From Actinobacillus ureae ATCC 25976 (GTDB lineage: Bacteria > Pseudomonadota > Gammaproteobacteria > Enterobacterales > Pasteurellaceae): a DNA stretch of 45,236 bases. Location: NCBI RefSeq assembly GCF_000188255.1, contig NZ_GL831080.1, forward strand, positions 437,657 to 482,892, in the 5' to 3' direction. A model generated the notes under the pieces. The model was given only the letters and a program-made list of their open reading frames with translations, did no database searches and was not told the origin of the DNA. The first letter of the stretch is position 1, and the number at the start of each line of letters is the position of its first letter. The translations under genes and the position numbers were made by a program. This document shows, piece by piece, positions 6,867 through 14,227 of this stretch.

Positions 6867-8210
6867 CTAAGCAAATAAATCGTTTAAGCCTTCAATAATT
6901 GTCGGATGGGTAAAGATCTGATTTTTGACATAGCTTGCCGGAATTTTGTAGTCCATCGCCATTTTAAACAGATTGATAATTTCATGCGCTTCCGCACAGA
7001 ATAACGTTACACCTAAAATTTCATCCGTATCCGCATCAATAATGGCTTTCAACAAACCGTCTGTTTGACCCAATACTTTCGCTTTTGGAATCATTTCGGC
7101 TTTCATTTTCTTCACAATCACGTTGCGTCCCGATTTTTGTGCCGCACTTTCGGTTAAACCGATATGTGCAAATGGTGGCTCGGTAAATATCGCGGTCGGG
7201 AATACCGCACGATCATCACGGCTACGTTTGCCTTCCGCAAATAATTGATCACGCACAATACGGTAATCATCTAATGAAATGTAGGTAAACTGCGCAGAAT
7301 CGGCGACATCGCCCATCGCCCAAATATGTGATTTACCTACAATACGTAATTGTTCATCGGTAATGATTGCACCTCGCTCATTTAGCTTAATACCGGCATT
7401 TTCCAGCGCTAAACCTTTCGTATTGGCACGGCGACCGATCGCAACTAATACTGCATCGGCAACAAATTCACCTTGATTGGTGACTACGGTAGTCGAATCT
7501 GCATTTTCAACAAAGCGTTCCGTTTGCACACCTAAATGCACTTGGATACCTTCACGATTCAGTACATCAAGCATTGCTTCCGCCATATCACGATCTTCGC
7601 GCGCCAAGAAAGTATCGCCATTCTCTAAAATAGTAACTTGGCTACCGAATGCTTGATACATAAAGGCAAATTCTAAAGAAATATAACCGCCGCCAACAAT
7701 CACAAGGCGATCCGGACGTTCGGTTAGAGAAAGAATACCGGTACTGTCATAAATTCTCGCACCATCTGCTCCTTCAATCGCTAAACGATTTGAACTCGCA
7801 CCGGTATTGATAAAAATTTTATCGGCACGTACTTCAAATTCGCCGTCACGACCGTTTAATAACACGGTATGTTCATCTTTAAAGCTCGCTTTGGCAGTAA
7901 TAATACGCACGTTTTCAAGGCTATTTAATTTAGCAAAGTTTGCGGCACGTAATTTTCCGATTAAGCCGTTTTTTGCCGCCATTGATTGATTAAACATGGC
8001 GACTTTATCCGCCACATTTTGCCCTTTCTGTCCTTCTACCAATAATTTTTTAGAAGGAATACAACCGATATTGATACAAGTACCGCCATACATTGCTTCA
8101 CTTTGTTCTACCAAAATTACCGACTGCCCTGCCTTAGCCAAATCCGCCGCTAAGGTTTTACCCGCTTTACCAAAACCAATCACTAAATTCTCTACTGAGA
8201 GCTGCTCCAT
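6867..8210 (-). CDS. rclA: RclA-like flavin-dependent oxidoreductase (reactive chlorine resistance)
   Basis: 447 residues, intact; E. coli RclA is 441. It belongs to the pyridine nucleotide-disulfide reductase family. The first FAD-binding motif is GFGKAGKTL (residues 12-20), the redox motif is GGTCINIGC (Cys45 and Cys50, four residues apart), the NAD(P)H domain is IVGGGYISLEFAF, the second FAD contact is IWAMGDVADSAQFTYISLDD, and the dimerisation domain ends QIFTHPT. The QFTYISLDDYRIVRDQL stretch and the CINIGC spacing match RclA rather than lipoamide dehydrogenase or mercuric reductase. E. coli RclA protects against hypochlorous acid and reduces Cu(II). No RclR regulator or rclB/rclC gene is visible; instead the redox cluster lies downstream on the same strand. 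Confidence 0.85.
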   Translation of the reverse strand: MEQLSVENLVIGFGKAGKTLAADLAKAGQSVILVEQSEAMYGGTCINIGCIPSKKLLVEGQKGQNVADKVAMFNQSMAAKNGLIGKLRAANFAKLNSLENVRIITAKASFKDEHTVLLNGRDGEFEVRADKIFINTGASSNRLAIEGADGARIYDSTGILSLTERPDRLVIVGGGYISLEFAFMYQAFGSQVTILENGDTFLAREDRDMAEAMLDVLNREGIQVHLGVQTERFVENADSTTVVTNQGEFVADAVLVAIGRRANTKGLALENAGIKLNERGAIITDEQLRIVGKSHIWAMGDVADSAQFTYISLDDYRIVRDQLFAEGKRSRDDRAVFPTAIFTEPPFAHIGLTESAAQKSGRNVIVKKMKAEMIPKAKVLGQTDGLLKAIIDADTDEILGVTLFCAEAHEIINLFKMAMDYKIPASYVKNQIFTHPTIIEGLNDLFA

Positions 8211-8281
8211 ACAGTATCCTTAAATCTATCATTAAACGAAGTTTTCATAAGTCATGATATATAATTGAAACCTTACAAAAA

Positions 8282-8325
8282 AAGCGGTCGAATCTGCAAA
8301 ATTTTTTGCAAATCCAACCGCTTGT
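8282..8325. repeat. Inverted pair of Apl-type uptake signals
   Basis: AAGCGGTCGAATCTGC on the left faces ACCGCTTGT on the right, between the Gfo/Idh gene stop and rclA. The T-run in the loop and the paired cores could act as a weak terminator for the Gfo/Idh gene. Confidence 0.75.
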
Positions 8326-8341
8326 AAACCTTCCGTTTTAC

Positions 8342-9382
8342 TTATAACGTAATCTTCTGACCTTTATGCGCACTTTCAAATGCCGCTTCGATAATGCGTA
8401 AGACTAAAGTGACTTCTGCTAATTTTACGATCGGTTCTGATCCGATAGTTAACACTTGGTATAAATCATCCAACAAATTTTGATAGCTGGCTTGGGCATT
8501 AGGATACGGCTTACGAATTACTTCACCATCAATTTCTGTATGTAATACACCCCATTCAGTTTCCGGCTCGGCATTCCAGTTACCAATCGGCAACACACCT
8601 TTGCTTAAATGCGCTTCTTGGCTATCGCTTGCTTGTTTCATATAAGAGCCGTTTTTGCCGTGCAATACGAAAGTAGGGCTTGGCTCTCGTGCATATTTAG
8701 ATGCTTGTAAGGCAACTTTTAAGCCGTTTTCGTAGTAGAGATGTAAATCAAAATTATCGTCCACCAATGCTTCATCATGCTGATAACGAATATCGGCAAA
8801 TACCGCTTGCGGCTTGCCAAACAGATAAACCGCTTGGTCAATCAAATGTACACCTAAGTCATAAACTAACCCAGTGCCACGATCGCCCGCTTCTTTCCAT
8901 ACTTTGGCATTTTTACCTTTGGCATAACGATCAAAGCGAATTTCACAATCCACTACCTCGCCCACTAAATTTTTATCCAAGACTTCTTTTGCGGTGGCAA
9001 TATGACTGTCCCAGCGGCGATTTTGGTAAACATATAGCACCACATTTTGCTGTTTAGCTAACTGTTCTAGTTCTAATGCTTCTGCGGCACTCGCTACAAG
9101 CGGCTTCTCAACTAAAACATGTTTATCAGCTAATAACGCACTTTTCACCATCTCATAGTGTGTTTGATTTGGTGTGGTGATCACCACTAAATCCACTTCA
9201 TCACTCAATAAGGCATCAAAGCTACGTACGGTTTCGACTTCTGGTAACCAAAGCTGTGCATTATTTGTAGTACGTTCAAAAACTTTCGCAATTTGAAAGC
9301 GAGCATCTTGTTTAAAAAAAGGCACATGAAAAACTCGGCTGGAATGGCCGGCACCGGCAATCGCTACATTTATCACTTTCAT
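8342..9382 (-). CDS. Gfo/Idh/MocA family NAD(P)-dependent oxidoreductase
   Basis: 346 residues, intact, with AGGAGAAAATA before the ATG at 9382. The Rossmann domain opens NVAIAGAGHSSRVFHVPFF and contains VVITTPNQTHYEM and the family signature HVLVEKPL with the catalytic Lys (about residues 91-98). The C-terminal substrate domain carries YDLGVHLIDQAVYLFG with the conserved Asp/His. It resembles E. coli YdgJ/YhhX-type enzymes of unknown substrate, usually sugar or polyol derivatives. It stands alone between a strong terminator upstream and a paired uptake signal downstream, so it is probably monocistronic. Confidence 0.9.
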   Translation of the reverse strand: MKVINVAIAGAGHSSRVFHVPFFKQDARFQIAKVFERTTNNAQLWLPEVETVRSFDALLSDEVDLVVITTPNQTHYEMVKSALLADKHVLVEKPLVASAAEALELEQLAKQQNVVLYVYQNRRWDSHIATAKEVLDKNLVGEVVDCEIRFDRYAKGKNAKVWKEAGDRGTGLVYDLGVHLIDQAVYLFGKPQAVFADIRYQHDEALVDDNFDLHLYYENGLKVALQASKYAREPSPTFVLHGKNGSYMKQASDSQEAHLSKGVLPIGNWNAEPETEWGVLHTEIDGEVIRKPYPNAQASYQNLLDDLYQVLTIGSEPIVKLAEVTLVLRIIEAAFESAHKGQKITL

Positions 9383-9421
9383 TATTTTCTCCTAAATATA
9401 ATCTTGAATCTATTCTAAAAA

Positions 9422-9452
9422 AAGCCGTATCTTGCACAACAAGATACGGCTT
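9422..9452 (-). terminator. Rho-independent terminator after the YecA/SecC gene
   Basis: A 13-bp perfect stem, AAGCCGTATCTTG and CAAGATACGGCTT, with a 5-base loop. On the minus strand it is followed by TTTTTTT. Confidence 0.9.
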
Positions 9453-9457
9453 AGTGA

Positions 9458-10130
9458 TTATTTATTCATACAACATTTTTTGTATTTTTTACCGCTTCCA
9501 CACGGACAAGGCTCATTTACGCCCACTTTGTTTTGATTCACATAAGGCTGTGGCTTTTCAAGTAATGGTGCAGCTTCATTAACCTGTTCAAAAATAGCTA
9601 GTGCCGCATTACGAAGCGCTTTTTCAATTTTGCGCTGCTCTTCCAACGGTGGCATTTGCTCCGCATAGCTTGATTTGGCGTGCTGTTCGATTAAATCAAA
9701 ATATGGCTGAATTTCTGCTGAGAGATTTTGCCAGCTCGCAGCCATTGTCAACAATATAGCCACCACACCAAGGAGAAACGACCACTAATTTACGGTGACC
9801 GACACGCTCTTCCCAAAAAATCGGGTGATATTCTTTTTTGTCATTGAGAAGTGTTTGAGCTAATGAATTGTAATGACGAGAAACCAACTCAATAAATTGC
9901 TTCGAACGTTTGTCTTCTAAATTAGGCACGTCATTATTAAACAAAATCGGTAACCAATCAGTCATTGCCGGCACGTTTACCGACGATAAAATTGCAGTTA
10001 AAAAACCATCTAATTCCGAAACGTTTAATAAAATCGCATCTTCATCGCCTTTATTGGCATACAAAAATAGCAGCTCATCAAGTAACTCAAATTCTTCACT
10101 GGTTAAAGGTGCGGCTAATTTATCGCTCAT
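9458..10130 (-). pseudogene. YecA/UPF0149-type protein with SecC zinc motif, frameshifted
   Basis: The ATG at 10130 opens a UPF0149/YecA-like domain ([44 protein letters not shown]). The frame then shifts near 9740-9765: the first frame runs to a stop at 9696, while the family continues in another frame as [20 protein letters not shown]. The C-terminus is a perfect SecC zinc-binding motif, [13 protein letters not shown], ending at 9458. Full length would be about 223 residues. A net +1 (or -2) change explains the break. SecC-motif proteins bind zinc and often associate with SecB or ribosomes. Either the frameshift is real and the zinc motif is lost from the product, or it is a sequence error. 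Confidence 0.82.
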
Positions 10131-10211
10131 TGTCTCTCCTACTGATAAAATTTAAGGGGCGTATTATGCTACTTTTTGGCGAGCTAGTCATTAGCCGCTA
10201 GCATGAAAGCG

Positions 10212-10774
10212 CTATTTCACTTCCAAACTTTCACCAATCAGATAAAACTGTCCTCCGGCAACATAATGTAGCGTACGTAAGTCATTTTCTGCTTGGTCAA
10301 AAATCCAATGGTTATCTTTAAACACACGATCATCTGCATACGCTGCTAATACTTTTCCGATAAAAAGATCATGCTCTTGCTGATTCTCTTGGTTTCGAAT
10401 CAATTCACATAAAATCCAACCGGCGCAACCTTTTACCAACAGAATATCAAAACCGTCTTGATAAAAAATCTCAACATTATCCAATTTATGAGGGTCATTA
10501 TGACGTGAAGTCGAACCGAGTTTCAGCACTAATTCCGCTTGATTTGCTACCGGAATGTGAATCGCAAATAAACCTCTTTTCTCAACCAAACCTCGTGTAA
10601 AAGCTTGCTTATCTAATACGGTCGTAACCTTAGAAAGCGGACCATAATCCAAGGCACAAGGCCAAGCCACCGCCATGACATTTTCAATGTTATCCGCTTT
10701 TCCGAAACTAACGTTGTCGGGCCGATATTGAGTAAACGGTATGATTTTTCAACCGGAACAGAAACAATCGCCAT
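10212..10774 (-). pseudogene. Flavin reductase-like (FMN-binding split barrel) protein, frameshifted
   Basis: The natural start is the ATG at 10774, preceded by AGGAGAAAA: MAIVSVPVEKSYRLLNIGPT, continuing TLVS. The frame is lost near 10700 and resumes as KADNIENVMAVAWPCALD in another frame, to a stop at 10212. Restoring one base in the TCGGAAAAGC stretch joins SAKADNIENV, so this is a single -1 deletion. The protein is a flavin reductase-like FMN-binding family member (AWPCALDYG, FTRGLVEKRGLFAIHIP, GCAGWILCELI), about 187 residues when repaired. Such enzymes reduce FMN with NAD(P)H or bind FMN as electron carriers. A 143-to-154-residue fragment from the internal ATG at 10676 would lack the first strand of the barrel. 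Confidence 0.82.
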
Positions 10775-10984
10775 TTTTTCTCCTAGTGAATAAGCTAATT
10801 AATAAAACATAAGCTATATTGTACACACGGTTTCAGCATAAAACATACTGATTTTAGCATCGTAAAAAATCAGGCAAATCTCACCGCTTTTTGATCGTTG
10901 CTAAGAGAAATGAAATAATTATTTCAATCGAAAAGATTAAATCTTGTACAATATTTAGCACTATGTTTACAAGTAAGGAAAATT

Positions 10985-11635
10985 ATGAAAAAAGAATTTA
11001 TCTTTGATATGGACGGTGTGCTGATTGACTCAGAACCCTTATGGCAACAGACAGAGTTAGATCTTTTACATCACTATGGTATTCCGATTACCGAACAAGA
11101 ACTTGCCTGTACTCGAGGAATGCCATCCGCGCCAGTATTACGATATGCCAGTGAATTGTACCAAAAGCCTTTGGATATCGAAAAAGTCGCTCAAGAACTA
11201 TTAGATGCGGCAATCAGTAATATTTTAAAAGCGAAACCGCTGATGAATGGCGTACCGGAAACCTTGGAATTACTTGCACAAAATGACATAAAAATCGCTA
11301 TCGCTTCTGTGTCACCACGCTATATGTTGGAAAACATTGTCAAAAGTTGTGGCATTGCCGATTATTTCAGTTATATCGCTTCCGGTGCAGAACTGCCTTA
11401 TAGCAAGCCGCATCCGGCAGTATATTTACAAGCGGCACAAGGCTTAGGAATCGCTCTCGCCGAATGTGTTGGGATTGAAGATTCCAAAACGGGCATGATC
11501 TCGGTTAAAGCAGCTTCGATGAGCTGTATTGTGATCCCAAATCCACTAGAATTTCATGAAAATTACTGGGCATTAGCGGATTTTAAATTGGCACAAATGA
11601 ATGCGATTAATCAGCCGTTTTTAACACAGCTTTAA
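10985..11635 (+). CDS. hxpB: HAD sugar phosphatase, HxpB/YniC-like
   Basis: 216 residues, with AAGGAAAATT before the ATG. HAD motif I is FDMDGVLIDSEPLW (nucleophile Asp8, acid/base Asp10), motif II is IASVSPR (about residues 109-115), motif III is PYSKPHPAVYL with the conserved Lys, and motif IV is GIEDSKTGM. The DSEPLW and PYSKPHP segments closely match E. coli HxpB (YniC), which removes phosphate from hexose and hexitol phosphates such as 2-deoxyglucose-6-phosphate. It is transcribed divergently from the flavin reductase gene and converges on the ABC exporter gene across an uptake-signal hairpin. Confidence 0.88.
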   Translation: MKKEFIFDMDGVLIDSEPLWQQTELDLLHHYGIPITEQELACTRGMPSAPVLRYASELYQKPLDIEKVAQELLDAAISNILKAKPLMNGVPETLELLAQNDIKIAIASVSPRYMLENIVKSCGIADYFSYIASGAELPYSKPHPAVYLQAAQGLGIALAECVGIEDSKTGMISVKAASMSCIVIPNPLEFHENYWALADFKLAQMNAINQPFLTQL

Positions 11636-11652
11636 TGACTGGCGCATAAATG

Positions 11653-11698
11653 ACAAGCGGTCGAATTTGCAAAATTTTCTGCAAATTCGACCGCTTGT
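11653..11698. terminator. Inverted uptake-signal pair acting as bidirectional terminator
   Basis: ACAAGCGGTC (11653-11662) and GACCGCTTGT (11689-11698) are perfect inverted copies, and the pairing extends inward through GAATTTGC and GCAAATTC. The hairpin lies exactly between the convergent hxpB and ABC exporter genes. Confidence 0.8.
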
Positions 11699-11711
11699 TA
11701 TGTATGAAGAA

Positions 11712-13556
11712 TTAGTGAATATCTTCAGCTAAGAAACCACCGCTTTGGTGTGCCCAAAGTTTGGCGTAAACACCGTTTTGTACCAATAATTCTTCATGGC
11801 TGCCCTGTTCCACAATTTCACCTTTATCCAACACAATCAGTCTATCCATCGCCATAATAGTTGAAAGACGGTGAGCAATTGCCACTACCGTTTTTCCGTC
11901 CATTAACTCGGTTAAGTTTTCTTGAATAGCCGCTTCAACTTCCGAATCTAACGCACTGGTTGCTTCGTCCAATAATAGAATCGGCGCATCTTTTAACATT
12001 ACCCTCGCAATCGCAATACGTTGACGCTGACCACCGGAAAGTTTTACGCCTCGCTCACCCACATGCGCATCAAACCCGGTTCTGCCTTTTGCATCTTGTA
12101 GATTCGGAATAAATTCCGCCGCTGCCGCTTTTTCCACCGCTTTCAACATTTCTTCTTCGGTTGCATTCAGGCGACCATAAAGTAAGTTTTCACGTACTGA
12201 ACGATGTAATAACGAAGTATCTTGCATCACTAAACCGATTTGTGAGCGGAGGCTCTCTTGGGTAATATCACGTACATTTTGTCCGTCAATCGTAATCGAA
12301 CCGTCTTGAATATCATAAAAACGTAGCAATAAGTTAGTGAGCGTCGATTTACCTGCACCGCTGCGTCCAACTAAACCGACTTTTTCACCGGCTTTAATGG
12401 TTAATTCAAAATCTTTAAGTAATGGTTTTTTTGGATCATACGCAAAATTGACGTGTTCGAATTTAATTTCACCTTTGCTAACTTCCAACGGTTTTGCATC
12501 CGCTTTGTCCACTACCGTATGCGGTTTTGATAACGTTCGCATACCGTCTTGCACCGTGCCTAAGTTTTCGAATAAACGGGCAAATTCCCACATAATCCAT
12601 TGCGATAACCCTTTGATACGTAAAGCTAAAGCAGTTGAAGTGGCAATCGCACCGGCAGTAACGAATTCTGCCCCCCATAACCATAAACCGATACCGGCGG
12701 TCGCAACAATTAAGCCGATACTCATCGCATTAGTAAGGGCTTCGATGACTGTCACCAAACGCATTTGTTTATGTACGGTGACCATAAATTCTTGCATTGA
12801 TTCTTTCGCATACGCCGACTCACGGTTGCCGTGTGAGAACAATTTTACCGTCGCAATATTTGAATAAGCATCGGTAATACGACCGGTCATTAAGCTGCGT
12901 GCATCAGATTGTTCTTGCGCCGCTTCCGCCAATTTCGGTACGAAAATGCGGATCGTCACCGCGAGAGCAATAACCCATAGAATAAACGGCACAAATAACC
13001 AACCGTCAAACTGCAATAAGATCACACTTGAGGTAGTTAAGTAAACCGCAACGTAAACCAACATATCCGCACAGGTCATAATCACATCACGTACGGCTAA
13101 AGCGGTTTGCATCACTTTCGCCGAAACTCGTCCGGCAAATTCGTCTTGATAAAAGCCCATACTCTGACCCAGCATTAAGCGATGGAAGTTCCAACGCAAG
13201 CGCATAGGAAATACGCCTTGTAACGACTGAAAGCGGATGATACTCGCTAGAAATACGAATAAAATTCCTAACAAAGCAATGCAAAACATCGCAATAATAC
13301 TACCGCTTTTCTCCGCCCAAAGTTGTGCTGGGGAATATTGCGCCACCCAATCAACTAATTCGCCCATAAATTGAAACAGCACCGCTTCGATAATCCCGAC
13401 AGCAGCGACTAACACGGTCAGCATAACTAAATAGCCTCGCATGCCTTTGGTCGCTTCAAGAATAAACGGAATAATCCCAGCTTTCGGTGTTTTAGGCGCT
13501 TCTTCCGGATAGGTTTCGATTCTCGCCTCAAACCAACTGAAAATTTTGTTTAACAT
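11712..13556 (-). CDS. ABC exporter, fused permease and ATPase
   Basis: The start is the ATG at 13556 with an AGGAAAG Shine-Dalgarno sequence; an upstream extension to 13601 would read through a terminator hairpin and is rejected. The product is 614 residues. The N-terminal half has six predicted membrane segments of the ABC type-1 exporter fold (for example LVMLTVLVAAVGIIEAVLF). The ATPase half carries Walker A GRSGAGKST (about residue 404), signature LSGGQRQR, Walker B ILLLDEATSALD and switch IAHRLST. It is a homodimeric inner-membrane exporter of the MsbA/multidrug type; the substrate is unknown. It follows luxS on the same strand after two terminator hairpins. Confidence 0.92.
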   Translation of the reverse strand: MLNKIFSWFEARIETYPEEAPKTPKAGIIPFILEATKGMRGYLVMLTVLVAAVGIIEAVLFQFMGELVDWVAQYSPAQLWAEKSGSIIAMFCIALLGILFVFLASIIRFQSLQGVFPMRLRWNFHRLMLGQSMGFYQDEFAGRVSAKVMQTALAVRDVIMTCADMLVYVAVYLTTSSVILLQFDGWLFVPFILWVIALAVTIRIFVPKLAEAAQEQSDARSLMTGRITDAYSNIATVKLFSHGNRESAYAKESMQEFMVTVHKQMRLVTVIEALTNAMSIGLIVATAGIGLWLWGAEFVTAGAIATSTALALRIKGLSQWIMWEFARLFENLGTVQDGMRTLSKPHTVVDKADAKPLEVSKGEIKFEHVNFAYDPKKPLLKDFELTIKAGEKVGLVGRSGAGKSTLTNLLLRFYDIQDGSITIDGQNVRDITQESLRSQIGLVMQDTSLLHRSVRENLLYGRLNATEEEMLKAVEKAAAAEFIPNLQDAKGRTGFDAHVGERGVKLSGGQRQRIAIARVMLKDAPILLLDEATSALDSEVEAAIQENLTELMDGKTVVAIAHRLSTIMAMDRLIVLDKGEIVEQGSHEELLVQNGVYAKLWAHQSGGFLAEDIH

Positions 13557-13580
13557 CTTACTTTCCTGAAAAAACGAAAA

Positions 13581-13595
13581 GACGCAAGGTGCGTC
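13581..13595 (-). terminator. Terminator hairpin in the ABC exporter leader
   Basis: GACGCA and TGCGTC with a 3-base loop, followed on the minus strand by TTTTCGTTTTTT. It is the second of two hairpins downstream of luxS and lies within 25 bases of the exporter start. Confidence 0.75.
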
Positions 13596-13629
13596 TGTCA
13601 AAATTAGAATATATTTTGCAGAAGAAAAA

Positions 13630-13649
13630 GACGTAATAAAAATTACGCC
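13630..13649 (-). terminator. luxS: Terminator hairpin after luxS
   Basis: CGTAAT and ATTACG pair across an A-rich loop, with an outer imperfect pair. On the minus strand CTTTTTC follows. It lies 12 bases past the luxS stop. Confidence 0.7.
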
Positions 13650-13660
13650 TTTTTGAATGA

Positions 13661-14170
13661 CTATGGATTTAATAATTTCTCATCAAGCGCTAAATCTTCG
13701 TTACGGTTTACGCCAATACCCTTGGCTAACACATCACGAGCAATTTGATGCGCTTCTTCCAGCGAATGTTCTTTATAAGAACCGCATTGATATTCGTTTA
13801 ATTCCGGAATTTTTGACACATCCGGCACTTTATGTAACGCATCTTCCATTGATTTAGTCCATGCCGAAACCACATCCGCTTCGCTTGGCATACCGATTAA
13901 CGACATATAGAAACCGGTACGGCAGCCCATCGGTGAAATATCAATGATTTCCACATTTTCGCTATTTAAATGATCACGCATAAAGCCGGCAAATAAGTGT
14001 TCCATCGTGTGAATACCACGCACCGGTAAAATATCAATATTCGGACGGCAAAAACGTAAATCGAATACGGTAATCGTATCACCTTTTGGGGTGGTCATCG
14101 TTTTTGCAACACGTACAGCAGGTGCGTTCATACGAGTGTGATCAACTTTAAAGCTATCTAATAAAGGCAT
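13661..14170 (-). CDS. luxS: S-ribosylhomocysteine lyase, autoinducer-2 synthase
   Basis: 169 residues, the usual LuxS length. The metal site HTMEH (His54, Glu57, His58) pairs with Cys129 ([11 protein letters not shown]), and the catalytic Cys83 is in [11 protein letters not shown]. LuxS cleaves S-ribosylhomocysteine to homocysteine and DPD, the precursor of autoinducer-2, in the activated methyl cycle. It lies alone between the letB terminator and its own double terminator, so it is probably monocistronic. Confidence 0.98.
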   Translation of the reverse strand: MPLLDSFKVDHTRMNAPAVRVAKTMTTPKGDTITVFDLRFCRPNIDILPVRGIHTMEHLFAGFMRDHLNSENVEIIDISPMGCRTGFYMSLIGMPSEADVVSAWTKSMEDALHKVPDVSKIPELNEYQCGSYKEHSLEEAHQIARDVLAKGIGVNRNEDLALDEKLLNP

Positions 14171-14196
14171 TTTTTACTCCAATTTAAAATTTAAAG

Positions 14197-14216
14197 GGGG
14201 TAACGATAATTACCCC
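14197..14216 (-). terminator. letB: Terminator after letB
   Basis: GGGGTAA and TTACCCC pair across a 6-base loop, followed on the minus strand by CTTTAAATTTT, between the letB stop and luxS. Confidence 0.75.
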
Positions 14217-14227
14217 ATATTCTGAAA

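Noticed and set aside
13557..13601. Longer start for the ABC exporter
   Set aside because: The extension reads through a terminator hairpin, and the ATG at 13556 has AGGAAAG upstream.
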